The notes beneath the pieces were generated by a model that was not told the DNA's origin, made no database searches, and saw only the letters and a program-made list of their open reading frames with translations. A stretch of DNA of 8,727 bases from Armatimonadota bacterium. GTDB taxonomy: Bacteria; Armatimonadota; UBA10988. Made by a program: the position numbers and the translations under genes. The stretch is taken from assembly GCA_016183835.1 (NCBI GenBank), contig JACPDV010000157.1, forward strand, positions 1-8,727, written 5' to 3'. The first letter of the stretch is position 1; each line of letters begins with the position of its first letter. Shown here one piece after another: positions 8,071 to 8,727 of the stretch.

Positions 8071-8727
8071 CTAGTACCACCTGACCACGGCCGCGCCCCA
8101 GGTCAGGCCGGCGCCGAAGCCCACCATCAGGATGTGGTCGCCCCGCTTGAACTTCCCCGCCTGGTGCGTCTCGGCGAGCGCGATGGGGATGCTGGCGGCC
8201 GAGGTGTTGCCGTAGCCGGCGGCGGCCTGGATGATGCGCGTGTTGGCCTGGTGCGGCACCAGCCAGTCGATGTCGTCGGCCGCCAGGCGGGCCTCGGCGA
8301 GCGCCTCCTCACAGGCCTGGGCCTGGATCCTCACGGCGAACTTGAACACCTCGCGCCACTGCATCTGGATCACCGAGCGGTGGTCGCCGTTGGCCGGGAG
8401 CGGGCAGGCCTTGAGCAGATCGCCGCCCGGGCCGTCGCAGCCCATCGAGGCACCCAGCAGCCCGTAGCCGTCTTCCACGCGCCGCAGGACGCTGGCGCCC
8501 GCGCCGTCGCCGAAGAGCACGCAGGTGGAGCGGTCGGTCCAGTCGAGGAGCTTGCTCAGCGCGTCGGCGCCGACCACCAGGACCGTCTCGGCGCGGCCGA
8601 CCTGGATCAGAGCGGAGCCGGTGACGAGGGCGTAGATGTAGCCGCTGCACGCGGCGCCGAGGTCGAAGGCCGCGGCCCGCGGGAGCCCGAGCTTGTGCTG
8701 CACCAGGCAGGCGGCGTTGGGGAACGG
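8071..8727 (-). CDS. fabH: 3-oxoacyl-ACP synthase III, 5' end cut by the window, with an internal gap
   Basis: FabH starts fatty-acid synthesis by condensing an acyl-CoA (acetyl-CoA or a branched primer) with malonyl-ACP. The frame runs to the right edge; by alignment to E. coli FabH about 85 residues lie outside. Visible are PFPNAACLVQ at the edge, the nucleophile in AACSG (fragment C27), FGDGAGA, REVFKFAVR, the catalytic His in PHQAN (codon 8251-8253), the Asn in GNTSAAS (codon 8206-8208) and the C-terminus TWGAAVVRWY. A GTG at 8701-8703 lies inside the conserved core and is not the start. The distance from the catalytic His to the Asn is only 15 residues instead of the 30 of E. coli (H244 to N274): RIIQAAA joins directly to GYGNTS, so a block of about 15 residues is missing in frame. 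If real, the active site should be distorted; an assembly error is the main alternative. Confidence 0.9.
   Translation of the reverse strand, partial: PFPNAACLVQHKLGLPRAAAFDLGAACSGYIYALVTGSALIQVGRAETVLVVGADALSKLLDWTDRSTCVLFGDGAGASVLRRVEDGYGLLGASMGCDGPGGDLLKACPLPANGDHRSVIQMQWREVFKFAVRIQAQACEEALAEARLAADDIDWLVPHQANTRIIQAAAGYGNTSAASIPIALAETHQAGKFKRGDHILMVGFGAGLTWGAAVVRWY

Noticed and set aside
6816..8084. Plus-strand open frame of 422 codons
   Set aside because: It is antisense to fabD and fabG, both clear, and has only Arg/His/Gly-rich composition.

Overview
This is a strongly GC-rich, tightly packed bacterial window with no RNA genes, CRISPR arrays or mobile elements that I can see. The phylum cannot be fixed from the sequence. 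GC richness, a PD40-type propeller protein, a fused thiol/CcdA-type membrane protein and a complete type II fatty-acid operon would fit an environmental high-GC lineage such as Gemmatimonadota, Planctomycetota or Armatimonadota, but this is a weak guess.

All genes except one lie on the minus strand and read from right to left. From the right edge they are fabH (5' end cut by the window), fabD, fabG, acpP and fabF, with gaps of 1, 3, 15 and 24 bases. This is the classical initiation/elongation cluster of type II fatty-acid synthesis. It is followed by icd (NADP-type isocitrate dehydrogenase), then two small two-helix membrane proteins that are tandem paralogues of each other, then a 499-residue membrane protein. 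That last protein joins an Ig-like domain, a CxxC thiol domain and a six-helix CcdA/DsbD-type thiol transporter, and its start overlaps the stop of the preceding gene by one base (TGATG). On the plus strand, positions 1-1032 hold the 3' part of a PD40/TolB-like beta-propeller gene that runs head-on into the membrane gene and overlaps it by 113 bases.

The most notable observation is damage in the two condensing enzymes. fabF has lost about 39 codons, including the catalytic Lys and the second catalytic His, with a frameshift at the junction. fabH has an in-frame gap of about 15 codons between its catalytic His and Asn. One of the two paralogous membrane genes also seems to lack about 20 codons compared with its sister. 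FabD, FabG, AcpP and Icd look intact. Three internal contractions in 8.7 kb suggest either a recurring assembly artefact in GC-rich sequence or real decay of this locus. That needs settling before the proteins are interpreted.

Functionally, FabH, FabD, FabG, AcpP and FabF would make acyl chains on AcpP, and Icd could supply NADPH for FabG. The downstream trio appears to be a separate envelope or redox unit, perhaps with its own promoters: both paralogues carry the same 9-base box TGTGGTACC about 20 bases before their start codons.
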